The translations under genes and the position numbers were made by a program. Shown here one piece after another: positions 1-8,535 of a stretch of DNA of 64,000 nucleotides. The notes under the pieces were generated by a model. That model was given only the letters and a program-made list of their open reading frames with translations. It did no database searches and was not told the origin of the DNA. Position 1 is the first letter of the stretch. The number at the start of each line of letters is the position of its first letter. Origin of the DNA: Thalassospira profundimaris (GTDB lineage: Bacteria; Pseudomonadota; Alphaproteobacteria; Rhodospirillales; Thalassospiraceae); NCBI RefSeq assembly GCF_003326755.1, contig NZ_JPWH01000002.1:278793-342792 (forward strand), given 5' to 3'.

Positions 1-419
1 TCGGGCAGGTGGCCAACATAGTCGGGATCCGCCAGTACATATTCGGCAAAACCGCCATTCACGGAATAGCCGGTGTTAAGCTGTTCCCCACACAGGGTTT
101 CCCAGCCGGTAATGCAATGATGGCAATGCCCGCAGGCGGAATGCAGCCACGGCACGCCCACACGGTCGCCTTCCTTGACAGATTTGACACCTTCGCCCAC
201 TTCGGCAACAACGCCAACACCTTCATGACCAGGAATAAAGGGCGGGTTCGGCTTAACCGGCCAGTCGCCTTCGACGGCATGCAAGTCTGTATGACAAACG
301 CCGGATGCTTCGATTTTAACCAGAATTTTGCCGGGGGTTACTTTGGGGGTCGTCACTTCTTCAATCGATAGCGGCTTGCCGAATTCGCGCGCAACAGCTG
401 CTTTCATCGTCGCTGGCAT
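1..419 (-). CDS. Zinc-dependent alcohol dehydrogenase, N-terminal part (cut by window edge)
   Basis: The first 139 codons of a medium-chain zinc alcohol dehydrogenase of the AdhP type; the rest lies beyond the left edge. The family oxidises primary alcohols to aldehydes with NAD+ in the cytoplasm. Visible marks are the catalytic-zinc cysteine in SGVCHTDLH (Cys42), the GHEGVG motif at about 64-69, and the four structural-zinc cysteines at 96, 99, 102 and 110. The ATG at 419 is preceded by AGGAGG at a normal distance; a second in-frame Met is residue 5. The LysR gene at 599-1606 lies 180 bp upstream on the same strand and could regulate it, but that is inference. Confidence 0.9.
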   Translation of the reverse strand, partial: MPATMKAAVAREFGKPLSIEEVTTPKVTPGKILVKIEASGVCHTDLHAVEGDWPVKPNPPFIPGHEGVGVVAEVGEGVKSVKEGDRVGVPWLHSACGHCHHCITGWETLCGEQLNTGYSVNGGFAEYVLADPDYVGHLP

Positions 420-598
420 TTCGTCCCTCCTGATATGTGATATGATTTTGTTCAGGCAATGATGTGGTTCATCACAGGTCAAAATGATAGCGGTTCGCAA
501 ATATCAGGCATTGCGTTATATCAAATAAGACTAAATTAGGTTGTAGCTGTATTGCGCCCTGTAAAGGCCGTTTTGCCTACGATCACTTGGTTTCGGCC

Positions 599-1606
599 TT
601 ATTCGGTTTTTAAGGCGGCAAAATCGATATTACGTAAAAGCTGCTGGCGGAATTGGCAAAGCAGGGTATTTTGTCGCTGATAGGCCATGACAAGTTCGAT
701 GTCGGGCAGGGCAGGAAGCATGGTCTGGCCATTAAGCGATATATGATCATCGTTAAGCGCACTTTGCGGCAGGATGCCAATCCCGAGGCCGTTTGAAATT
801 GCGGCACGGATATTTTGGTAGGAAGCACTGCGATAGGCATTAAAATAACCGAGGCCCTGTTGTTTTAAGGCCCGGATCGCCGCTGCCCGGTAGGCACATC
901 CGTCGGGAAAGGTGATAAGTGGTATTTCGCCTTTGATTGGCGATGCAAACGCCGCCGCACAGGCCCAGTGCAAAGGCTGACGGTGCAAAAGCGAAGTATC
1001 CCTGTTATTTTGCCATTCGTTGATACCGCCGGGTCGGGGCGTGCCGGTGTTGTCATCACCAATACGTTTGTAAATGATCATGTCGATATTCTGGTTGCGA
1101 TACAGGTCCTGTAGTGCTGACGATAACGCCGATGTGACTTCGACCCGCAAGGCGGGATTGGCTTCCATACAGCGACGAACCGCGCCGGCAATGTTTCCCA
1201 AGGGAAAATCGTCTGGCACGCCCAACCGGATGCGTCCCCGCAAGGCCGGCTGGCGGAAACTTTCAACGGCGGCCGACAGTCGGGATAGAATTTCTTCGGC
1301 CAGAGGCAACAGGCGTTTGCCATTTTCGGTCAAATCCTCAACCTGGCCCCGGCGCCGGGCAATCAGGCGACATTCAAGAATATCTTCCAGTTTTTGCAGG
1401 CTTTGCGTAAGGGCCGACTGGCTGCGTCGTAACTGGCTGCTTGCACGCTGAAAATCCAGTTCTCCGGCAACGGCGACAAAGGCCCGAAGCTGTTCAAGCG
1501 TGATGCGACGGTCATCAAGCTGTGGGCTACGGGGCACGTGTATGTCGGGTGCTGTGTCAAAGATCGGGATATTCGGTGGCTGATTGCCAGGTTGCGGTTT
1601 TGCCAT
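599..1606 (-). CDS. LysR-family transcriptional regulator
   Basis: A 335-residue LysR-type regulator. After an unusual 30-residue polar N-terminal stretch comes the winged helix-turn-helix (about 34-95, beginning ITLEQLRAFVAVAGELDF), then the periplasmic-binding-like co-inducer domain from GRIRLGVPDDFPL onward. It is divergent from the EamA transporter at 1742, and the 135 bp between them holds a 17-bp dyad with the T-N11-A pattern typical of LysR boxes. Regulation of that transporter, of itself, or of the downstream alcohol dehydrogenase is plausible. The inducer is unknown. The true start could lie some 30 codons inside, just before the HTH. Confidence 0.9.
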   Translation of the reverse strand: MAKPQPGNQPPNIPIFDTAPDIHVPRSPQLDDRRITLEQLRAFVAVAGELDFQRASSQLRRSQSALTQSLQKLEDILECRLIARRRGQVEDLTENGKRLLPLAEEILSRLSAAVESFRQPALRGRIRLGVPDDFPLGNIAGAVRRCMEANPALRVEVTSALSSALQDLYRNQNIDMIIYKRIGDDNTGTPRPGGINEWQNNRDTSLLHRQPLHWACAAAFASPIKGEIPLITFPDGCAYRAAAIRALKQQGLGYFNAYRSASYQNIRAAISNGLGIGILPQSALNDDHISLNGQTMLPALPDIELVMAYQRQNTLLCQFRQQLLRNIDFAALKTE

Positions 1607-1624
1607 CGTGCGATACCTGTGTGA

Positions 1625-1641
1625 AATTTGTGCCCCAAATT
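1625..1641. promoter_or_regulatory. Candidate LysR operator in divergent intergenic region
   Basis: AATTTG-N5-CAAATT is a perfect 6-bp inverted repeat with a 5-nt spacer. It contains T-N11-A (T1627, A1639), the usual LysR box form. It lies just upstream of the LysR start at 1606 and 100 bp before the transporter at 1742. Binding by this LysR protein is inferred from position. Confidence 0.5.
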
Positions 1642-1741
1642 AGCATATCTTATTTGGTGTTCCTTTTAATTAATTTCTCATCACAGACAAAATCAGGCAG
1701 GCTGCATTCAAATTATTTACTGTCTTCAGGAATGTTTCAGG

Positions 1742-2668
1742 ATGGTGTGTGTCCTCCTATTGTTTGTCGGTTTCAGCTTGATCTGGTCGTCGGCATTTAT
1801 CGTCGGCAAGGTTGCAATTGCCCATCTTGACCCTATTGTGTTGCTGGCTGCGCGTTTTTTGCTGGGCAGTATCTGTTTGCTGCCTTTTGTCCTGTGGCAG
1901 GGCAGGAAATTCTGGCAATGGCCGACTATTCGTTTTGGGGCGATTGCCGGTGTGTTGAACAACACCCTTTATTTGGGTTTGAGCTTTTTGGCGCTGCAAA
2001 CCGTGCCAGCACCGCTACTGGTGGTGATTATTAGCTGCGCGCCCCTGCTGACCAGCGCCTTTGCCGTAGCCAGCGGACAGGAACCTTTAAACGCCGCACG
2101 CTTTGTTGGTTTTACCATTTGTATTGCCGGAGTGGTCTGTGTTGCCGCATGGCAACCTGCGGCCGGAGCGGGCCTCGACCATGCCGCTATGTTTTCTTCC
2201 GGCGCGCTGGTGGGGTATGCGATGGCAATTGGCGGTACGGTGGCCTTTGCGTTTGGCACGGTGTTTTTAAAGTCGCGGGCGATGGGGGCATCACCGGTGG
2301 ATGTCAATTTCTGGCAGTCTTTGGTCGGGGGGCTGGTTTTGCTGCCACTGGCCCTGTTTCGGGTGCCGGATGTCGGGCAGTGGGCCGTCATGTTTGACGG
2401 GCCGGTTTTGTTATCAATTCTTTATCTTGCCATCGTCATTACGCTGGGCGCGATGTTCTTATGGCTTTATCTGATTGGTCGATTTGGTGCCAGCAAGGCT
2501 GCGGCCGCCCATTTGATCAATCCGCTTTCGGGTTTGGTTTTATCGGCTGTGATTTTGGGCAGCGATGTGTCACTGGTGCAGGTGATGGGCGCGGTATTGA
2601 TTGGTTTTGGGTTGTATATTGCTGTTTTTCATCCGGTACACCAGCGTGACCGGGCTTTGATAAAGTAA
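1742..2668 (+). CDS. EamA/DMT-family transporter
   Basis: A 308-residue inner-membrane protein of the drug/metabolite transporter superfamily, with about ten hydrophobic segments in two EamA repeats. The N-terminal repeat starts FSLIWSSAFIVGKVAI and the second near residue 155. Family members export amino acids, metabolites or drugs; the substrate cannot be read from the sequence. Divergent from the LysR regulator at 599-1606, which is its most likely regulator. No good Shine-Dalgarno precedes ATG 1742. It is convergent with the DUF455 gene. One of five EamA-type transporters in the window. Confidence 0.9.
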   Translation: MVCVLLLFVGFSLIWSSAFIVGKVAIAHLDPIVLLAARFLLGSICLLPFVLWQGRKFWQWPTIRFGAIAGVLNNTLYLGLSFLALQTVPAPLLVVIISCAPLLTSAFAVASGQEPLNAARFVGFTICIAGVVCVAAWQPAAGAGLDHAAMFSSGALVGYAMAIGGTVAFAFGTVFLKSRAMGASPVDVNFWQSLVGGLVLLPLALFRVPDVGQWAVMFDGPVLLSILYLAIVITLGAMFLWLYLIGRFGASKAAAAHLINPLSGLVLSAVILGSDVSLVQVMGAVLIGFGLYIAVFHPVHQRDRALIK

Positions 2669-2857
2669 TCTGCGATGTCACGGAACGGGTCTGTCAGGGA
2701 ATTGGTAAAATCTGCGTGCCATTCACAATCCTGCGGTGGCTTTTGCTTTTTTATTCCTGAATCAACCGTTTATCTGCCAAATCCATTCACGGACTGTTCG
2801 GGGAAAATAGGGCATTTACGATCAACAGGTTTTAAGCGTATATCCTGGCGACAGATT

Positions 2858-3679
2858 TTAGTCATCGTCACCCTCGCCGGGCAATTCCAGGACGTAATCC
2901 TGATAATAATCCGGCGGCATCCCGGCATCATAGCGCGCTTCGTCATTAAAGGGTGGTTTCAGCGGGCCGCGCAGATGTTTGCGCAGTAGCGCATGCCATG
3001 TCGTGTAATAGGGCAGGCCGCGCTTATCGCACATCATTTCATAATACTTGCGCCCGGCACTGACATGGGCGACTTCTTCGGCCGCAATGATTTTAAGGAT
3101 CTCTGCACTTTCCACATCGCCATTGGCAATCAGGCGTTCTACTGTTGGCGGGGTGGCATCCAGCCCGCGGGCTTCAAACACCATTGGCACCACGGCCAGT
3201 CGCGCCAACAGGTCATAGGCGGTTTCCATGCTGCTTTGCCACAGGCCGTCATGGGCAGGCAAATCGCCATAGGTGGCCCCCAATTCACTCAGTCGTTTAT
3301 TCAGCATCAGGAAATGTTTGGCCTCGTCGGCGGCCACCTGCACCCAGGCATCGTGAAAATCGCGCGGCATGTTTTCGTCGGGAAAGCGCACGGCGATATC
3401 CCAGGCAAGGTCAATGGCATTGAGTTCAATATGGGCCAGCGCATGTAAAAGCCCGATGCGCCCCTTAAGCCCGCCTTTGCTGCGTTTGGGCATTTTGTTG
3501 GGCGGCAGGGTTTCGGGTTTTGCCGGGCGTGCCGGGCGGTCGGGCAGATCGGTTGCACCAACATCAGTAATAATGCCTTCCCGCCATTGCCGGGCCAAAT
3601 CGATGGTCAGGTAGGCCTTTTCTGTGGGGTCAACAGTCAACAGGGCCTGTTTGGCGGCATCGGCAAGGGTTTGGGACAT
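2858..3679 (-). CDS. DUF455 ferritin-like domain protein
   Basis: A 273-residue protein of the DUF455 family, a ferritin-like four-helix bundle. Carboxylate/histidine helices typical of diiron ferritin-like folds are visible: HALAHIELNAIDLAWD, AADEAKHF, VFEARGLDATPPTVERL and AAEEVAHVSAG. The biochemical activity is not established. The frame stays open another 33 codons upstream to 3778, but that stretch is the terminator hairpin of the neighbour, so the Met at 3679 (MSQTLADAAKQ) is taken as the start. The C terminus is acidic (GEGDDD). Confidence 0.88.
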   Translation of the reverse strand: MSQTLADAAKQALLTVDPTEKAYLTIDLARQWREGIITDVGATDLPDRPARPAKPETLPPNKMPKRSKGGLKGRIGLLHALAHIELNAIDLAWDIAVRFPDENMPRDFHDAWVQVAADEAKHFLMLNKRLSELGATYGDLPAHDGLWQSSMETAYDLLARLAVVPMVFEARGLDATPPTVERLIANGDVESAEILKIIAAEEVAHVSAGRKYYEMMCDKRGLPYYTTWHALLRKHLRGPLKPPFNDEARYDAGMPPDYYQDYVLELPGEGDDD

Positions 3680-3706
3680 GGTTTGGATCACGCTGATTGA
3701 AAAATG

Positions 3707-3738
3707 AAAACGGACCGGTTTTTCACGCGGTCCGTTTT
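3707..3738 (-). terminator. Rho-independent terminator
   Basis: An 11-bp perfect stem (3707-3717 with 3728-3738), then T-rich sequence on the minus strand (TTTTCATTTTT). It ends transcription of the HPt-receiver gene at 3781-4554, ahead of the DUF455 start. Confidence 0.8.
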
Positions 3739-3780
3739 TACGGCTAATTTTATGAGGCGGCAAGACATGCCAGGCCATTT

Positions 3781-4554
3781 TCAGGTGATGTTGAACCGTG
3801 CCAGGGCTTCGGCCAGGTCATCGCCAAAGGCACCGCCCTTGCGGATAATGGCCGTACGAAACGGCAGATCGCGCAATGACGGGTGGTTGGGGGCGTCTGA
3901 TGTTAAAACAGCGGTAGGAATATCGCGTGTTTTGGGCATGGCTTGTAGGGCATTGACCACATCAACCCCGTCAAGATCATCAATGGTTTTGGCAACAATG
4001 ATGAAATCCGGCCTTGTGCGAACGGCAAGTTCGATGGCCTCGAACGAGGAATGCGTGACCGAACTGCGATACCCGCAGGCGGCCAGTTCGCGTTCAACAA
4101 TGGCTGCCATTGAACGCTGTGGAATGACCAGCAGGGCTTCGACATTTGCCTTGCTCAGCCAGGCCGGGTCAATGTCAGGCGCGCGTTTGGAAGGCAGCTC
4201 GCGGACAAATTCGGCGGAATCGGTGGCGGCGCCAGAAAAGTCGCCATCCAGGATACCTTCGATTTTATCGACAAAGGCCTGGATGTCGGCAATGGCATCG
4301 GCATTGAGTTCACGGCAACTGGTGACATAATCGGCCAGGCGGTGGCTGGTGAGGTTGATCAGCGGGGCATTTACCGATTTGCCCTTGTATCGCAGGTTAA
4401 AAACCTCGCGCTGGATTGCGGTCAGCAATGTGTCGCGGTTGGCCTGTGAATGTGCGTTCTGCAAATGCACATCCAGGCTGCTGATGATGTCGCGGGCTTC
4501 ATCCTTGAAGTCGGCTAACATTTGATCGTCAAGATCAACGACATTCTTGTTCAT
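3781..4554 (-). CDS. Degenerate HPt-receiver two-domain signalling protein
   Basis: A 257-residue protein. Residues about 10-105 have the helical pattern of an HPt domain, but at the phospho-histidine position of the H-x-x-K-G motif the sequence is LRYKG, with Leu54 for His. Residues about 135-255 look like a CheY-type receiver (EALLVIPQRSMAAIVERELA, then IIRKGG with the conserved Lys), but the phosphoacceptor Asp is Ala188 (PDFIIVAKTIDDLDG). Both phosphorylation sites therefore appear lost. It may be a phosphorylation-independent scaffold or regulator. It is a single transcription unit with its own terminator. Family assignment is by fold pattern only. Confidence 0.6.
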   Translation of the reverse strand: MNKNVVDLDDQMLADFKDEARDIISSLDVHLQNAHSQANRDTLLTAIQREVFNLRYKGKSVNAPLINLTSHRLADYVTSCRELNADAIADIQAFVDKIEGILDGDFSGAATDSAEFVRELPSKRAPDIDPAWLSKANVEALLVIPQRSMAAIVERELAACGYRSSVTHSSFEAIELAVRTRPDFIIVAKTIDDLDGVDVVNALQAMPKTRDIPTAVLTSDAPNHPSLRDLPFRTAIIRKGGAFGDDLAEALARFNIT

Positions 4555-4720
4555 TCACTGGCCCCGCCATAGATGCGTTCAAATTTCCTGTCCCCGTCGC
4601 CTGCATGGCGAGCGTCCAGACTCCCAAATTGTGAATATCATATTTATGGACCGCCCTTGCAAGATGGATACATACGGGAGGATAAAGTTTCTGAAATCGG
4701 TCAACGCATTAGGCACAAAT

Positions 4721-4754
4721 AAAAACCGGCCACGGGCGACGTCCCCGTGACCGG
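4721..4754 (-). terminator. Rho-independent terminator after bcp
   Basis: An 11-bp stem with one mismatch (4726-4736 with 4744-4754), followed on the minus strand by TTTTTATTTG. It lies just past the bcp stop at 4781. Confidence 0.85.
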
Positions 4755-4780
4755 CAGGCAGAACAGACGCGAGCCAGGAT

Positions 4781-5245
4781 TTAAAGTGCCTGGACGGCGG
4801 CCAAAACCTCGTCCACATGGCCTTTAACCTTCACCTTCGGCCAGATGTGGCGAATGACACCTTCGGCATCGACAATCACGGTTGTGCGCTCAATCCCCAT
4901 GAATTTTTTGCCATACATGCTTTTTTCTTTCCAAACGCCATAACGTTCACAAACATCGCTTTCTTCATCGGATGCCAGTGTGAAGTTCAGGTCGTGCTTT
5001 TCCTTGAACTTGTCGTGACGCGCGGCACTGTCTTTGGAAATGCCGATGATTTTGGCATTTACGGCAGCGAAATTGGGATGTTGGTCGCGGAAATCACAGG
5101 ATTCCGTGGTGCAGCCCGGTGTCATGTCCTTGGGGTAAAAGTAAATAACCACCGGCTGACCTTGCAGGTCAGAAAGTTTGACATGCCCGCCGCCATCGGT
5201 CGGCAGGTCAAAATCCGGGGCTTTGTCACCAACGGCAATGCTCAT
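4781..5245 (-). CDS. bcp: Thioredoxin-dependent thiol peroxidase (bacterioferritin comigratory protein)
   Basis: A 154-residue peroxiredoxin of the Bcp/PrxQ class, which reduces hydrogen and organic peroxides with electrons from thioredoxin. The motif TPGCTTESC holds the peroxidatic Cys45 and a resolving Cys50 five residues on, the atypical two-cysteine arrangement of PrxQ. Length matches E. coli Bcp. Two in-frame ATGs exist: for the one at 5254 the GAGG sequence abuts the codon, while for 5245 it sits about 9 nt upstream, so 5245 is preferred. It follows glnE on the same strand after 63 bp and may be cotranscribed with it. Confidence 0.95.
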   Translation of the reverse strand: MSIAVGDKAPDFDLPTDGGGHVKLSDLQGQPVVIYFYPKDMTPGCTTESCDFRDQHPNFAAVNAKIIGISKDSAARHDKFKEKHDLNFTLASDEESDVCERYGVWKEKSMYGKKFMGIERTTVIVDAEGVIRHIWPKVKVKGHVDEVLAAVQAL

Positions 5246-5308
5246 TGTAAACATCCTCTTTTCAGGGTTTGTGGCTATCGCTTTATAGGGTGGTTTTGTT
5301 TGTTTGGT

Positions 5309-8290
5309 TCAGTTGGCTGGTTGTACAGGGCCAAGTTCTTCGGCCGGGGTGGTGATCAGGCGGTCATATACCTGTTTGACCCCTTCGGCGGTGTCCGAGA
5401 GTTTCTTTTCAAGCTCGGCAAAGTCCTCGCATTGTCCGGCGGCGGTCAGCATTTCACGCAAATCCGCGCTGGCATTTTCCGGCGAAAAACGGCCTTCGGT
5501 CGTCAGGCGCAGCATCGCCTGCAAGGCCAGCCAGAATGAGGATGCGTTTGCCAGCCATGCTGCCTCATCGGCGGGCAGGATGCCCGCCTTGCCCAGCCGT
5601 TTAAATACCTTGCGCGTGGTCGAGGATAATATTTCCGGATGGTCATGCGCATGATTGAGTTGCAGGAACTGGGCAATGAATTCCAGGTCCACCAGGCCAC
5701 CACGCCGAAGTTTGATGTCCCATGCCTGGTCACTGCCCTTATTGGCGGCCATGCGGTTGCGCATGTCATAAACATCGCGCACCAGTTTGTGAAAATCGCG
5801 TTTTTTGCACAAAACCCGCCGGGTGCTTTCCATCACCTTTTGTTGCAGCTTTTCCGGGCCGAAAACCGGGCGCAAGCGGGTCAGTGCCATATGCTCCCAG
5901 GTCCAGGCCTCGTTGGTTTGATAGCCGTCAAAACTGTTGAAATGGCAGGCCAGCGGGCCTTTGCTGCCGCTGGGGCGCAGGCGCAAATCGGTTTCAAATA
6001 AAACACCTTCGGCGGTCGGGGCGGACAGGGCGTTGATGTAACGCTGGCTTAAGCGGATAAAGTAATGGCCTGGTGACAGGGGCTTTTCGCCATCCGATTC
6101 CTCGCATCCTTCCGGCACGTCATAAACAAACACCATATCCAGGTCCGAGCCCGGTGAAAGTTCCTGCCCGCCATGTTTGCCCAGGGCAAAAACGGCCAGG
6201 CCGCCTTCGTCAAATCCGCCGTGTTTTTGTGCGAAATCTTCGGCAATGCGTGGAAACAGCCCGCGAATGGAAACATCGGCCACGTCGGCCAGTGCGCGCC
6301 CGGCCTGATGCGGGGTATGGCGGTTATTGATGGTTTGCACATCGATGCGGAATTTCTGGTCATTGGCCCAGCGCCGGGCAATATCAAGCCATTGCTCCAC
6401 CACTTCGGCACCCGGCTGGGACAGTTGCTCGTTTAGCTGGTCCAACATGGTGTTTGCATCGGGCAATTCATCATTGAAACCCGACATCAAAACATAATCC
6501 AAAACACTGGCATTACGGCCCAGATATTTCGCCATGCGCGGCGCGGTGCCTGCAATTTTGGCCAGCAGGCGCAATAATTCCGGATTGGCGGTAAGCAATG
6601 AAAACAACTGTACCCCGGCGGGCAATCCCTTCAGAAATTCATCAAAGGCACGAAAGGCCATATCGGGATTGGTGGTTTCCGACAGGGATGTTAACAATGT
6701 TGGCATCAGTTCGGTCAAAATCTCGCGGGCGCGGCGTGACCGGGTGGCACGATAACGGCCATGATGCCAGCCTCGCACCGTGCTGGAGATCATACCCGGG
6801 TTTTCAAACCCCATTTGCTGAAGCTGGCGGATGGTTTCCGGATCATCTTCGCTGCCGGTGAAAACAAGGCTGCCTTCGTTGCCGCCCAGCGGCGAATCTT
6901 CCTCGAACAGTTCGGCATAGTGTGATTCAACCCGGCGCAAATGGCCCAGCAGATCGTTTTTAAAGGTTTCGCAATCCTGATATCCCAGGAAACAGGCCAG
7001 GGCGGAGAGGCCTTCTTCGCTTTCTGGCAGGGTCTGGGTTTGCTGGTCATGTGTCATTTGCAGGCGGTGTTCGACATTGCGCAAAAACTGGTAGGCGTCG
7101 ATCAACTCGTCACGCACTTTTTCGGAAATCTGTTTGAATTTGCATAATTCGCGCAGCGCCTCGCAGGTGCTGCGGCATCGAAGCGACAGTTCGCGCCCCC
7201 CCCAGATCAATTGCTGGGTTTGGGCGAAAAATTCAATCTCACGAATGCCGCCGCGGCCCAGTTTGATATTGTGGCCGGGGATTGTCACCTTGCTACCACC
7301 CCGGTGGGCATTGATTTGCCGCTTGATGGAATGAATGTCCTGAATGGCAAGAAAATCAAGATGTTTGCGCCAGACAAAGGGGCGCAGAATATCGAGGAAA
7401 TCCTGCCCCGCGTCGTAATCACCCGCCACAATGCGCGCCTTGATCATGGCGGCCCGTTCCCAGTTCTGGCCAACAGTTTCATAATAGGTCTCGGCTGCCA
7501 GTGCCGACATGATGGGCGGGGTGGATGCCGGGTCCGGGCGCAGGCGCAAGTCGGTACGAAATACATATCCGTCCCCGGTGCGCTCTTCCATGATGCGGGT
7601 GACATCGCGCACCATGCGCACCAGAATTTGCTGTATCCGGTCCCGTTCGATCCAGGTGATTTTATCGCCATCAAATAGAAAGATCAGATCAATATCGGAC
7701 GAATAATTCAACTCGTTCGCCCCCAGTTTCCCCATGCCAATGGCAAAAATGCCACAATCGCGCAATGGATCGTCAGGATGGGGAAGGTCCAGATTACGCA
7801 ACTTTGCGGTGGCCGACAGGCAATGGGCCAATGCGTAATTCAGGGTGGTTTCCGCCGTAGTGCTAATGGCAGCGGTGATTTTGACCAGATCCCAGCTATT
7901 GCTGATATCAGCCAAAGCAATGACGAGGGCTGCGCGGCGCTTGGCCCGGCGGACTTTCATCATCGCGGTTGCCTGGTCCGTGCCTGCCGCGTTAGCCGAT
8001 ATGCTGACATCCTCAAGGGCGGTGGCAAAGGCATGATCAAGGCCGTTTTCAAACGCATCGACAATCATGTCGGGGTCGCGCAGGGCCAGGCTGGTCAGAT
8101 ACGGGCTGTTGCCAAACAATGCTGCCAATACCGCATGATGTGCGGGGTCTTCTGTCAGCCTGGCAAAATGATCGGCCTGGTTTTCCCATACGGGTTTGCG
8201 GGCCAGTTCGGCCCATCTTTCAAACCCGGTCTTGCAACGTTCCGCGTCAAAGGGGGCTGGCAGGGTGGTTTGGGTCCAGGCAAGGGTCAC
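5309..8290 (-). CDS. glnE: Bifunctional glutamine synthetase adenylyltransferase/adenylyl-removing enzyme
   Basis: A 993-residue GlnE, which adenylylates glutamine synthetase to inactivate it and removes the AMP again, under control of PII. Both nucleotidyltransferase domains are present: the N-terminal one with GMGKLGANELNYSSDIDL (about 185-202) and the C-terminal one with ALGKHGGQELSPGSDLD (about 705-720). Each has the metal-binding DxD in a GSD/SSD context. Length fits the family (E. coli 946). Its target glnA and the PII gene glnB are at 50.7-52.6 kb. It is divergent from the AsmA-domain gene at 8536. Confidence 0.97.
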   Translation of the reverse strand: MTLAWTQTTLPAPFDAERCKTGFERWAELARKPVWENQADHFARLTEDPAHHAVLAALFGNSPYLTSLALRDPDMIVDAFENGLDHAFATALEDVSISANAAGTDQATAMMKVRRAKRRAALVIALADISNSWDLVKITAAISTTAETTLNYALAHCLSATAKLRNLDLPHPDDPLRDCGIFAIGMGKLGANELNYSSDIDLIFLFDGDKITWIERDRIQQILVRMVRDVTRIMEERTGDGYVFRTDLRLRPDPASTPPIMSALAAETYYETVGQNWERAAMIKARIVAGDYDAGQDFLDILRPFVWRKHLDFLAIQDIHSIKRQINAHRGGSKVTIPGHNIKLGRGGIREIEFFAQTQQLIWGGRELSLRCRSTCEALRELCKFKQISEKVRDELIDAYQFLRNVEHRLQMTHDQQTQTLPESEEGLSALACFLGYQDCETFKNDLLGHLRRVESHYAELFEEDSPLGGNEGSLVFTGSEDDPETIRQLQQMGFENPGMISSTVRGWHHGRYRATRSRRAREILTELMPTLLTSLSETTNPDMAFRAFDEFLKGLPAGVQLFSLLTANPELLRLLAKIAGTAPRMAKYLGRNASVLDYVLMSGFNDELPDANTMLDQLNEQLSQPGAEVVEQWLDIARRWANDQKFRIDVQTINNRHTPHQAGRALADVADVSIRGLFPRIAEDFAQKHGGFDEGGLAVFALGKHGGQELSPGSDLDMVFVYDVPEGCEESDGEKPLSPGHYFIRLSQRYINALSAPTAEGVLFETDLRLRPSGSKGPLACHFNSFDGYQTNEAWTWEHMALTRLRPVFGPEKLQQKVMESTRRVLCKKRDFHKLVRDVYDMRNRMAANKGSDQAWDIKLRRGGLVDLEFIAQFLQLNHAHDHPEILSSTTRKVFKRLGKAGILPADEAAWLANASSFWLALQAMLRLTTEGRFSPENASADLREMLTAAGQCEDFAELEKKLSDTAEGVKQVYDRLITTPAEELGPVQPAN

Positions 8291-8535
8291 GATGGGCGTT
8301 CCTTTGGTTTTGGCATGTGCTGTTCGGCACGATCGGTGTCGAAAAGCACTTTGGCAGCGTCTTTTTCATCGTTAAATCACAGTTTAGTCATAACCTCTCT
8401 TGGAGATGACAAAAAGGCCCTGTAAACAATATCAGATTTAATGCCGGACAAAATTATGGAAACCCTTCGTCTTGTGCGGCGTTGATAGTGTGATCAAACT
8501 ATTACCCGATATGCGGGTTTGGAGAAGACAGGTCA

